Of a DNA stretch of 16,441 bases, positions 1-6,663 are shown in pieces. Source of the stretch: Nitrososphaerales archaeon TH5893 (GTDB lineage: Archaea > Thermoproteota > Nitrososphaeria > Nitrososphaerales > Nitrososphaeraceae). The position numbers and the translations under genes are program-made. Every line of letters begins with the position of its first letter. Position 1 is the stretch's first letter. Under the pieces are notes generated by a model, which worked only from the letters and a program-made list of their open reading frames with translations, did no database searches and was not told the DNA's origin. The DNA lies in contig JAATVT010000228.1 of assembly GCA_014523685.1 (NCBI GenBank), positions 1 through 16,441 on the forward strand, read 5' to 3'.

Positions 1-948
1 AACGAGCGTTGGATAAATCTTCAGCATATCAGGTTTAAAGGCAGGATCATTGTACAGCTTGTAAAAGTCATCTATATCTCTACTAGGTGATGAACTAGGC
101 AGACCAGGCATCATGTGAGCAACGATCTTGTAGCCAGCATCGCGAGCAATCTGGAATGATTCCCTAACATCATGCAAGGTATGTCCTCTATTTACCACAT
201 TGTATGTGTCTTCTTGAAGTGATTGTACTCCTATTTCTACCCTTGTCATTCCCAGTTCTAGCATTATATCCACATGAGTGGTCTTACAATAATCGGGCTT
301 AGTCTCAACTGTGAACCCCACACATCTCTTGGCTGCCTTTTCATTTATCTCCATCGATTCCTTGAGGTCATTGGAGTAGGTATTGTTTAGAGCATCAAAA
401 CTTGATTTAACAAAATCCCTTTGGTATTCTGTCGGGAAAAATGGGAAAGTTCCCCCTACAATTACCAATTCTATTTTGTCTACACCATGACCTCTCGAAT
501 ATAGCTGATTCAATTTAGACTGTATTTGTATGAATGGATCAAAATTACATTGTTGTGCGTATTTGGCACATGGTTCATTGCCAGTATAGCTTAACGGTAC
601 ATTCACATCCACACCTCCCGGACAGTAAATGCACTTCCCATGAGGGCAAGTAAAGGGCTTTGGCATCACAGCGACTACTGCTACCCCTGACGCGGTTTTC
701 ACCGGTTTCACCTTTAATAGTCTTCTAATCATACTCTTTTGGCTAACATATTTCAAGATGCTTTGGTTTCCAGGTATGAGCGCTATTTTGTGTTTTGAAC
801 ATGACTTCTTAATAACAGCAATCATCTCCCTTTTATTGGGGTTCTGTAGGCTCTCTAATTCAAGGGCTATTTCCTTACAGACCTGTTCATAAGTTGTTGA
901 ATTCAGAAATTGGGGTTCCTGTACGGTCTGGCTCCTTGGATGGTCCAA
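1..948 (-). CDS. elp3: Elp3 family tRNA uridine-34 modification enzyme, N-terminal part (cut by window edge)
   Basis: Radical SAM/acetyltransferase of the Elp3 family. The family modifies wobble uridine 34 of tRNAs, making the 5-carboxymethyl-type base; archaea use it without the other Elongator subunits. The first 316 residues are visible. They show an N-terminal helical region, then the iron-sulfur motif C101-x4-C106-x2-C109 within CPHGKCIYCPGG, the family segment NVPLSYTGNEP, the radical SAM GGT segment (165-167) and later blocks such as VEIGVQSL and VAHMMPGLP. The C-terminal acetyltransferase domain lies beyond position 1. No in-frame ATG precedes the conserved region. I chose TTG at 948, about 30 nt downstream of an AT-rich TTAATATT box (974-981, minus strand), which would fit a leaderless transcript. 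The start is uncertain, the family is not. It lies 90 nt downstream of purM on the same strand. Confidence 0.93.
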   Translation of the reverse strand, partial: MDHPRSQTVQEPQFLNSTTYEQVCKEIALELESLQNPNKREMIAVIKKSCSKHKIALIPGNQSILKYVSQKSMIRRLLKVKPVKTASGVAVVAVMPKPFTCPHGKCIYCPGGVDVNVPLSYTGNEPCAKYAQQCNFDPFIQIQSKLNQLYSRGHGVDKIELVIVGGTFPFFPTEYQRDFVKSSFDALNNTYSNDLKESMEINEKAAKRCVGFTVETKPDYCKTTHVDIMLELGMTRVEIGVQSLQEDTYNVVNRGHTLHDVRESFQIARDAGYKIVAHMMPGLPSSSPSRDIDDFYKLYNDPAFKPDMLKIYPTLV

Positions 949-1038
949 TGACTGAAAAAGGACCTCTTGATCGAATATTAATTTTTGTATACAATTTTAT
1001 GTCACCTAGGATTTATTCGCCCTACACGATATAGGCTT

Positions 1039-2118
1039 TCATCTAGATAGCACGTATCGTTTTCTGTCCAAGATGGCGCTCACTTCTCCGGTCCCGGATC
1101 CCTCAACGGTACCAATCTCCTTACACGACATTCGGTGTCTATGAAATATCTTGCAAACAGAATGGGCAGAATCTCTCGGGGCAATTACGCAAAACCCGAT
1201 TCCCATATTGAAAGTCCTATACATCTCCTTCAAACTTATAGAGCCGTCAGCTGAGATTTGTTTGAATATCCCAAAAGGTGGAGGCAGACTACTTAGGCAG
1301 TATTTCATCTTATTATTGAGACGAAGAAGCTTTGTAAACGACCCTCCGGTGATGTGAGCCAAACCGTGCACAGGAACAGAGGAGGTCTTTTCCAAAATTT
1401 CAAGTACTGGCTTTACGTAAATCCTTGTTGGAGTCAACAATTCTTCACCTAGTGGTTTGGACAGGTAGGATGGTTGATCCTTGAGCGAATATCTTGACAA
1501 AAGTATCTTCCTTACTAGAGTGTAACCGTTAGAATGCAACCCACTACTTTCTACTCCTAGAATGACATCATTAAGTTGAATATTATTGCCGAGGACCATT
1601 TTCTCCCTAGTTTCTATCTTCCCTAGTACCATCCCTGCCAAATCAAAGGCCCGTGTCTTATCAACCCCAGATATAATATCCGGGAGAATAGCAGTTTCCC
1701 CTCCTACAATTGGGACGTTGGCATTTCTTGCTCCCTTCACCAAGCCCTTTAGAATTTCCTTAACAATCATATTATTAGACGATTTTAATGCAATGTAATC
1801 AATGAATGCAATGGGACGCGCCCCTACACAGATGATATCATTAACGTTCATCGCAATGCAGTCAACACCAATTGTATCAAATCTCTTCAACAGTTGAGCA
1901 ATTATTACCTTAGTACCTACTCCATCTGAATGGAGTGCAAATATGCCATTGTTAATTTCAATAAGACCCGCGTAATGTCCGATTATCGGGAGAACCGTTA
2001 CGCCAGTAGTATTGCTATTTGTGGACGCGATCAGAGTACCGATAGCCTTATGATATTTCTCCACAATCCTTCTATTTACTCCCGCATCCTTGTATGAGGT
2101 CAATCTTTTTAAGCGCAC
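1039..2118 (-). CDS. purM: phosphoribosylformylglycinamidine cyclo-ligase (AIR synthase)
   Basis: Catalyses the ATP-dependent ring closure of FGAM to aminoimidazole ribonucleotide, the fifth step of de novo purine synthesis in the cytoplasm. Family signatures are present in the expected order: SYKDAGV near the N-terminus, SDGVGTK (64-70), VDCIAMNVNDI, GARPIAFIDYIA, VGGETA, GLHSNGYTLVR, HITGG, the TFNMGIG block and GTVEGSG at the C-terminus. The length of about 359 residues is slightly above the usual 340-350. Start choice: GTG at 2118 is preceded by GGAGATC (2122-2128) at normal spacing, whereas the longer alternative TTG at 2130 overlaps that ribosome-binding site; TTG at 2103 would leave only MTSYKDAG. 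It lies 83 nt downstream of the LarA-like gene. No other purine gene is in the window, so it is not part of a visible pur operon. Confidence 0.96.
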   Translation of the reverse strand: MRLKRLTSYKDAGVNRRIVEKYHKAIGTLIASTNSNTTGVTVLPIIGHYAGLIEINNGIFALHSDGVGTKVIIAQLLKRFDTIGVDCIAMNVNDIICVGARPIAFIDYIALKSSNNMIVKEILKGLVKGARNANVPIVGGETAILPDIISGVDKTRAFDLAGMVLGKIETREKMVLGNNIQLNDVILGVESSGLHSNGYTLVRKILLSRYSLKDQPSYLSKPLGEELLTPTRIYVKPVLEILEKTSSVPVHGLAHITGGSFTKLLRLNNKMKYCLSSLPPPFGIFKQISADGSISLKEMYRTFNMGIGFCVIAPRDSAHSVCKIFHRHRMSCKEIGTVEGSGTGEVSAILDRKRYVLSR

Positions 2119-2121
2119 TAC

Positions 2122-2128
2122 GATCTCC
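2122..2128 (-). promoter_or_regulatory. ribosome binding site deciding the purM start
   Basis: GGAGATC on the minus strand lies a few bases before GTG 2118 and pairs well with the archaeal 16S 3' end. It supports GTG 2118 over TTG 2130 as the purM start. Confidence 0.6.
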
Positions 2129-2201
2129 AATTAGAAACATTATTCTATTAATGATTCTGCCCAGAATGGCATTTGGTTCAGAATGACATATGTCGCTGCA
2201 C

Positions 2202-3353
2202 TTAACTGGGATAATTAAATTCTCTCTTTAAGCCAGGATCTAGTCTGGTTAAAGTGGAGCGGCCTTCTGATATCAATGTCACTTTATGATTTTTTCCATA
2301 CTTCGATAGCAACTTTGCCATTACTTGTTTCAAACCATCGAAGGTTTCTAGTCCAAGTTTGGTTTTCAGGTAATGCTGTGGAATTGTGGATATAACTCCA
2401 ATGTCATATTTTTCGCGCATAGCTTCCAAAAATATCAAGTGTTCCTGACCTTCGATAAATTTCTCACTTTCAGCCGACAAGGGAACAGGTGGCCTGCCTT
2501 GTACGCACATCTCCAGTGCCTCACAGCCCAATCCTCCTCTCGCTTCCGAGAGCAGTATTGCTGAACCGTTTTCACTAAGGATGTTAACACAATTCCATAA
2601 ACAGTTAAGAGACTCTGTCAACGTAAAGTGATGGATAGGATCACAACCAGGGCTTATAATCTCAGATTTTACTCGATGCGGCTCAATGATTGAGTTTTCC
2701 TTAAGCGTCGAGGCGGCATTCTTAAAGCTTTCCTCTATCGAACTACAATACATATCGATTAGATTATTGGAATTTCCCACAATCTCTATAGAAGTTGCAT
2801 CTATGTTCTTACACACAGATAGTGCCAGGCTATAAGGCTCTGATATGATTCCAGGTGTGGGCAAATCGCCACTTCTTAACCTTATAGCTTCAGACATCAT
2901 TTCTTTATTAAAATTTCGTAAAAGATGTGTAGGTGTTCCCTCGAAACCGAAGATAGGATCATAAGTTGAATGAGATAAGAAAAAAGTTCCTTGGAATTTG
3001 GTCATAGTCTCGTTCAAGGATAGTAGATCGTTTGCATTCAGGATAGCAGAGGCGTATTTTTCATTCCGTATATCAATAAAGTCCTTCAGCTTAGGTAGGG
3101 TCACGATATTGAATCCGGTAATTCTCTTGTTGGTCGCCGAGTCAATAATCCAAGACAGAACGCGTCTAGTTAATGCTGAGGAAGACAAGACAACAAGAAG
3201 ACAATTCTCCTTCAACGGAATTCCTTGAAGTTTATCCCTTACTTGTTCGTCTGGTAAATGAGCTGATGTTGGTCCTATATTCTTGTTCAGATTTTCGAAT
3301 CTGATGTCGAGGGGTATGTCTGTTGTACCATATCGTAGCCAGATTTCAGGCAT
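2202..3353 (-). CDS. LarA-family (DUF2088, lactate racemase fold) protein lacking the catalytic residues
   Basis: A protein of 383 residues resembling nickel-pincer lactate racemase LarA along its length. The N-terminus reads LRYGTTDIPLDI, like the LarA opening. SSALTRR (58-64) sits where LarA has SDHTRP, and FGFEGTPTHLLR (135-146) where LarA has GFSGGRKSVLPG. SPGCDPIHH (234-242) followed by GSAILLSEARGGLG (263-276) matches the PGG-P-D then GGTII-A-R-G region. The C-terminal DIGVISTIPQHYL and KVTLISEG match LarA's closing strands. The lysine that carries the pincer cofactor in LarA appears replaced (GRK to TPT), the first-domain aspartate appears lost, and no GFHRP motif is seen. I therefore infer a LarA-fold protein that is unlikely to racemise lactate with the nickel cofactor; its true substrate is unknown. 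The ATG start at 3353 has no clear ribosome-binding site. No larB, larC or larE neighbours are present. Family assignment is from recalled motifs, not a search. Confidence 0.62.
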   Translation of the reverse strand: MPEIWLRYGTTDIPLDIRFENLNKNIGPTSAHLPDEQVRDKLQGIPLKENCLLVVLSSSALTRRVLSWIIDSATNKRITGFNIVTLPKLKDFIDIRNEKYASAILNANDLLSLNETMTKFQGTFFLSHSTYDPIFGFEGTPTHLLRNFNKEMMSEAIRLRSGDLPTPGIISEPYSLALSVCKNIDATSIEIVGNSNNLIDMYCSSIEESFKNAASTLKENSIIEPHRVKSEIISPGCDPIHHFTLTESLNCLWNCVNILSENGSAILLSEARGGLGCEALEMCVQGRPPVPLSAESEKFIEGQEHLIFLEAMREKYDIGVISTIPQHYLKTKLGLETFDGLKQVMAKLLSKYGKNHKVTLISEGRSTLTRLDPGLKREFNYPS

Positions 3354-3469
3354 CTTAACGATATGGGAGAATTAGTGCTGGGGTCAAGATAGTCTTACGT
3401 TCTTGCTTGTTCTTACTTTTTGGCCAGATATTCAAAGTTTCATTACCTAATTAATAGAACCTGAATATC

Positions 3470-3497
3470 AAAATAACTCGGTGTTTATCAGAGTTAT
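3470..3497 (-). terminator. hairpin plus T-run downstream of tbp
   Basis: On the minus strand just after the tbp stop, ATAACTC (3491-3497) and GAGTTAT (3473-3479) form a perfect 7-bp stem with an 11-nt loop, followed at once by a run of four T (3473-3470). It is nested within an outer 6-bp inverted repeat, GAACCT (3511-3516, minus) and AGGTTC (3457-3462, minus). This is consistent with a transcription terminator or 3'-end structure for tbp. Archaeal termination depends mainly on T-runs, and this run is short, so confidence is moderate. Confidence 0.45.
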
Positions 3498-3514
3498 ACT
3501 ATACAATTGTAGGT

Positions 3515-4078
3515 TCAGCCTTCATAAATCATAAGATTTTTCTCTTCTAGGAGAGTGTGAAGATTGTGAACGGCTCTATATACCTCACTTTCTTTCTTAG
3601 CTCCAGTACAAACCAACTTGCCGCTAGCAAAAAGCAGAATCACTGTTTTGGGATCCAGCATCCTATGAATTAATCCTGGGAATTGTTCGGGTTCATACAT
3701 ACTACGAGGAAGAACCCGCGCTGCGAGCTCCAAATGTATTTTACCTCCAAGACTGGCCGATGCGACGATGTTTTGGATTTCGATAATAGGTTCATGTTCA
3801 ATTGGAATTCCTCCTTTCTTCAGCTTTTGAACTACATTTTTCACAGCTTTTATTGCTTGATCTTCAGATTTAGCTCCAGTACATACCATCTTGCCTGAGC
3901 TAAATATCAGAGTCGCGGTTTTGGGAGATTTCAACCGGAACACGAGTCCTGGGAACTGATCAGGATGATATTCAACGTCTGGAAAAATCTGAGTAATTAA
4001 ATTAAGATTCACGCTCTGATTGACGGTAGCAGACGCAACAACGTTTTCAATGCTCACAATCGGCTTGGTTTGCGGCAT
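3515..4078 (-). CDS. tbp: TATA-box binding protein (TBP)
   Basis: General archaeal transcription initiation factor that binds and bends TATA boxes and recruits TFB and RNA polymerase. The 187 residues make two direct repeats, about 7-90 and 97-178, which is the TBP saddle. Each repeat has the block FPGL-R (42-48 and 133-139) and FxSGK followed by VCTGAK (59-70 and 150-161). The four phenylalanines expected to wedge into the minor groove at the ends of the box are present: F42, F59, F133, F150. There is no acidic C-terminal tail of the kind seen in some archaea. The ATG at 4078 lies 23-32 nt from a strong TATA box, which fits a leaderless or very short-leader mRNA. It is followed by a hairpin terminator candidate and then the LarA-like gene. 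The RNA polymerase genes are about 2.3 kb away on the other strand. Confidence 0.98.
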   Translation of the reverse strand: MPQTKPIVSIENVVASATVNQSVNLNLITQIFPDVEYHPDQFPGLVFRLKSPKTATLIFSSGKMVCTGAKSEDQAIKAVKNVVQKLKKGGIPIEHEPIIEIQNIVASASLGGKIHLELAARVLPRSMYEPEQFPGLIHRMLDPKTVILLFASGKLVCTGAKKESEVYRAVHNLHTLLEEKNLMIYEG

Positions 4079-4080
4079 AA

Positions 4081-4101
4081 TAGTCGCTTTAAATACGACT
4101 A
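4081..4101. promoter_or_regulatory. perfect palindrome between the tbp TATA box and start codon
   Basis: TAGTCG (4081-4086) and CGACTA (4096-4101) form a perfect 6-bp inverted repeat around a 9-base AT-rich centre that contains TTTAAA. It abuts the TATA box on one side and the tbp start codon on the other, covering the expected transcription start. This is where a repressor operator would block initiation. Function is inferred; the sequence symmetry is directly visible. Confidence 0.4.
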
Positions 4102-4110
4102 TATATATAC
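4101..4110 (-). promoter_or_regulatory. TATA box of the tbp promoter
   Basis: GTATATATAT on the minus strand is an alternating TATA element, with its centre about 27 nt before the tbp ATG. That places the transcription start at or within a few bases of the start codon. It is the strongest TATA match seen in the left half of the window. TBP could bind its own promoter here, which would allow autoregulation (inference). Confidence 0.6.
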
Positions 4111-4563
4111 CTGTTCATGTCAATTTTCTATAATTTTATACAAAAACGGTAGCTTCGAAGATCAATTCTGGGGTCTTCTTCGCGGTCTTGGCCAATTTTT
4201 GCAGTCGATAATCTATATAACGACGCACGACAAATCTTATCTTAACATTTCATAATAATCGTGTTCATACGCTTAGATCTGTAGTGAAGTCAAACTTCAA
4301 GATGTGGGTATGGCTACTAGTTACATATGATCCTCAACCTCTGCAAGGTAGATAATCTTTACATCACATTCGCATTCACCGAGTAACGACAATTTATTTA
4401 AAATCTCATTCTGCGTTGATTTTAGATAACTTGTGTTTTACGCATACAGAGTCGGGAGTTCTTTCATTGGCAGGGCTCTTTTAGAGAACAAAACTCGCAA
4501 TCTTAACCCTTTGATTCTACTTAAGACAGATTATCATGATACTAATGAGTCAGATAAGGTACT
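4111..4563. other. intergenic region upstream of tbp with no convincing gene
   Basis: The stretch between the tbp promoter and the end of the SIS gene is AT-rich. It holds two modest inverted repeats: CGAAGA (4156-4161) with TCTTCG (4177-4182), and TGAAGT (4285-4290) with ACTTCA (4294-4299) around a 3-nt loop. A TATA-like TTTATTTAAAA lies near 4393-4403 on the plus strand, followed by a GTG-initiated frame (4433-4666) that runs antisense into the SIS gene and resembles no family I know. No tRNA T-loop consensus or box C/D pair was found by eye. Confidence 0.5.
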
Positions 4564-5538
4564 TCAATATATGCAATCAGAACTTATTTCCAGCAAATCT
4601 CGGCTTTGGACAAAAAAACAATCTACTAGACCATTTTTTTCGGCCATTTTGAGTGATAAAAGCTGAGCAGAAAAGATGGCCTGAAATAAGCAGTCTAGAT
4701 AAGATGGCCCAGGAAAATCTAGAGAAGATAAGGAGTAATCCAATCCACCTAGTTTTTCAACTAAATGTTTGATGATCTTGGAATGAGTAACATGATTTTC
4801 GGAACCGCTCAAGATTATAACCTTGTCATCTTTCTTTATACTAAACAAAGGGGCATGACAATAGTCCTCTAGTGAATATGGATATGATCTGATACCAAGA
4901 ACTTCATTCAACTTTAGAGAAGCGTAACATGCAACAGGATACAATAATCCATCAGCCAAGAATAAGATCGATGACGTCGTATTTGGAATTTTTTTCAACA
5001 AATCATCTATCCTGTTATTTGCAATTTCAAAGGCATATCTTAGATCCTTTGTATTATACGTTATTTTGGTCGTAAGTGAGAGACAAGTTAACATACTTGA
5101 AATGAAGCTTAATGTTCCACTTGTTAAGGTCCCATCCTTCGAGTATTTTATTCTCACTATTCCATCACAGACCCTGCCTAGCTCACTTTCCGGATCAGCT
5201 GTAATGGCAATTGTTTTGGTATTGTTTTTTTTTGCGAGTTTTGCAGCAACAATATTTTGAGCTGTACGTCCAGAAATCGAAATAATGTACAATTCTCTAT
5301 CAATCAATATTTCCGGTTTAAAAATTAAAGTCGAAGGATAGCAACATTTTATTCTGCAGTTTGACAAATAGCTAGCTATGGAAGCAGCAACATAGGAATC
5401 GCCTGAACCTGTCATCGTGCATCTTGACACATCTACCTGTCCTACTAATTCCAAATCATCTAGTAACATCAACTGGGACTCAATCTCACGTTTCATCGCC
5501 TCGATGGATCTTAAAGTCGGGATATTTGGATTCGCCAT
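4564..5538 (-). CDS. two-domain SIS sugar-phosphate isomerase/deglycase-like protein
   Basis: A cytoplasmic 324-residue protein with two SIS (sugar isomerase) domains, as in the isomerase half of GlmS and in AgaS/FrlB-type enzymes. The first domain, about 30-165, has the glycine-rich GSGDS (44-48) and the phosphosugar-binding SxSGRT (87-92) followed by ITADPESEL. The second, about 185-300, contains LEDYCHAPLFS, corresponding to the family's E-x3-HGP motif, with A replacing G, and then KVIILSGSE. There is no N-terminal glutaminase domain, so it is not a full GlmS. It probably binds an amino- or keto-sugar phosphate, but the exact reaction cannot be read from sequence. The start at ATG 5538 lacks a Shine-Dalgarno; an AT-rich AATATAA (5554-5560) is rather close. 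An internal ATG at codon 15 is an alternative. Upstream neighbour of tbp on the same strand, 485 nt away, so probably separately transcribed. Confidence 0.85.
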   Translation of the reverse strand: MANPNIPTLRSIEAMKREIESQLMLLDDLELVGQVDVSRCTMTGSGDSYVAASIASYLSNCRIKCCYPSTLIFKPEILIDRELYIISISGRTAQNIVAAKLAKKNNTKTIAITADPESELGRVCDGIVRIKYSKDGTLTSGTLSFISSMLTCLSLTTKITYNTKDLRYAFEIANNRIDDLLKKIPNTTSSILFLADGLLYPVACYASLKLNEVLGIRSYPYSLEDYCHAPLFSIKKDDKVIILSGSENHVTHSKIIKHLVEKLGGLDYSLSSLDFPGPSYLDCLFQAIFSAQLLSLKMAEKNGLVDCFFVQSRDLLEISSDCIY

Positions 5539-6269
5539 GAAGAAATAACTACCTTATATTCAATCGAGTGGACAAGCATATTGACAGTTGGCAGGTTACA
5601 TGCCTTTGACTCCATACCTTATGTTGGGAAAAATGAGCAAATGATTTCATGTACGATCAGAAATGAATTGAAACTTATAGACTTGATCCAAGGATCCCTA
5701 GGACTTCGTTACCCCCTTGGAAACGTCTAAATCTCTAACCGAGCTTGATGAAATAGTAAACTAATACTGCTACACTCTCTGGAGATACCAAGTTTTCATA
5801 CTATTTTTAATAATATTCAAACCCATTAAATTGTGGGAATTTCTATTACAACAACGTCTGGAATGAGCGTTAGATTCTCATTAGTAATAATAATGTGGCT
5901 TACTTTTACCGTACATTCTGTTACCCATTATGTCTATTGTAAGTCATAGGTTAGTGTACTTCATTATTCAGACACGATAAATGAATGCATCAATTGTTGG
6001 CCATAACTCAAAATACTGATCGAATCGTTACCTTTCCAGTGTCGCACTCATAGGTAGTATGCAAAGCAAGACATACCAGAGCCCAAAATAGAATTGATGG
6101 AAGCCCCGCAATATACTCTAACAAATATTCTAGGTAATCCTTGACTATTGACATAGCAAGCGTGGTATATTATTAAGAGAACCTAAAAGAACCAATTCTC
6201 TCTAACCTTCAGATCTACTAATATATTTCATTGTATAGAATTCTTCGAATGTTTGACTAAAATCTGATA
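5539..6269. other. long divergent intergenic region without a recognised gene
   Basis: This stretch separates the minus-strand block from the RNA polymerase operon. Stop codons are frequent in all frames and no family is recognisable. Visible structure is limited: an inverted repeat CCAAGG (5688-5693) with CCTTGG (5715-5720), enclosing a smaller GATCC/GGATC hairpin that begins at 5686, and AGAGAA (6176-6181) with TTCTCT (6196-6201). A 28-codon ATG frame at 5863-5949 encodes a short hydrophobic peptide but has no ribosome-binding site. Further AT-rich boxes near 6165 and 6216 could be extra promoter elements for rpoH. Such a long gap in an archaeal housekeeping locus could hide a small RNA gene. 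Confidence 0.5.
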
Positions 6270-6279
6270 CTTATATATG
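6270..6279 (+). promoter_or_regulatory. TATA box of the rpoH-rpoB-rpoA operon promoter
   Basis: CTTATATATG is a good archaeal TATA element and the best in the divergent region. Its centre lies about 26 nt before position 6301, which predicts transcription starting at 6299-6303. That gives a leader of about 85 nt before rpoH and makes the ATG at 6301 the very 5' end of the mRNA. Confidence 0.55.
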
Positions 6280-6300
6280 TTCGTACCATTGAGGTAATTT

Positions 6301-6396
6301 ATGGAAAGCAGCTCATGGAATTGTGCGTTTTCTTTGCCTTATTTATGTGTGAAAATCGGAATTTTGTCAAAGGAGGTCGGCAGGATTGTCGTCTGA
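6301..6396 (+). CDS. possible leaderless 31-residue upstream ORF overlapping the rpoH start
   Basis: An ATG frame of 31 codons begins exactly where the TATA box at 6270-6279 predicts the mRNA 5' end. It reads through the rpoH Shine-Dalgarno and ends with TGA at 6394-6396, in the +1 frame relative to rpoH and eleven bases past its start. The peptide begins MESSSWNC and ends GRIVV; it matches no family known to me. Translation by leaderless initiation would place terminating ribosomes on the rpoH start codon, so it might couple or tune translation of the operon. A chance ORF of this length is quite possible, so I hold it at low confidence. Confidence 0.25.
   Translation: MESSSWNCAFSLPYLCVKIGILSKEVGRIVV
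6371..6377 (+). promoter_or_regulatory. strong ribosome binding site deciding the rpoH TTG start
   Basis: AGGAGGT, a near-perfect complement of the 16S 3' end, lies 8 nt before TTG 6386. There is no in-frame ATG nearby, so this site fixes the non-ATG start of rpoH. Confidence 0.75.
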
Positions 6397-6637
6397 AAAA
6401 AAAATCCTCAAGATTACTGATCATATATATCAACCAAAACACGAAATTCTCCCCAAAAATCAAGCAGAAGATGTACTGAAGAAGTATAACACGAAACCAA
6501 GTCAATTGCCGTATATCTTACAAAGCGATAGAGGCATAGAGGATCTTGATCCAAGACCCGGAGACATTATCAAAATCACTCGCCGAAGTCCGACTTCGGG
6601 TGAAAGTGTATATTACCGGTATGTTGTAGAAGGTTGA
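6386..6637 (+). CDS. rpoH: DNA-directed RNA polymerase subunit H (Rpo5)
   Basis: Small archaeal RNA polymerase subunit, equivalent to the C-terminal domain of eukaryotic RPB5, sitting at the downstream DNA entry jaw. The 83 residues carry the family pattern: HIYQPKHEIL at the start of the conserved domain, a short helix ending KKYN, QLPYI, RPGDIIKI, and the near-invariant ending RRSPTSGESVYYRYVV. It begins with TTG, supported by a strong Shine-Dalgarno (6371-6377). It is the first certain gene of the operon, and its stop codon at 6635-6637 overlaps a possible upstream TTG start for rpoB, the usual archaeal rpoH-rpoB arrangement. The leader may contain a short overlapping ORF (6301-6396). Confidence 0.97.
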   Translation: MSSEKKILKITDHIYQPKHEILPKNQAEDVLKKYNTKPSQLPYILQSDRGIEDLDPRPGDIIKITRRSPTSGESVYYRYVVEG

Positions 6638-6648
6638 CTTCTTATCAT

Positions 6649-6656
6649 GGGGAGAT
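6649..6656 (+). promoter_or_regulatory. ribosome binding site favouring ATG 6664 as the rpoB start
   Basis: GGGGAGAT lies 7 nt before ATG 6664. The upstream alternative, TTG 6634, overlaps the rpoH stop and has only AGAAGG directly abutting it. The conserved region begins just after 6664 (WALINDILRREG), so both starts give an intact protein. Confidence 0.6.
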
Positions 6657-6663
6657 TTTCTCA

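Noticed and set aside
1151..1357. Plus-strand frames inside purM and the LarA-like gene
   Set aside because: Antisense to clear coding sequence with no initiation signals.
4433..4666. GTG-initiated 77-codon frame, plus strand, behind a TATA-like box
   Set aside because: Its second half is antisense to the conserved end of the SIS gene and the peptide resembles no family; most likely a chance frame.
5641..5730. 29-codon ATG frame in the divergent region
   Set aside because: No initiation signal and no recognisable feature.
5681..5730. Possible tRNA or structured RNA around the GGATCC/CCTAGG palindromes
   Set aside because: No acceptor stem pairing or T-loop consensus could be built; only small hairpins remain.
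5746..5756. Box C-like TTGATGA, considered as a C/D small RNA
   Set aside because: No matching D box (CTGA) at suitable distance downstream.
5863..5949. 28-codon ATG frame encoding a short hydrophobic, membrane-like peptide
   Set aside because: No ribosome-binding site and no TATA box at leaderless distance; too short to support from sequence alone.
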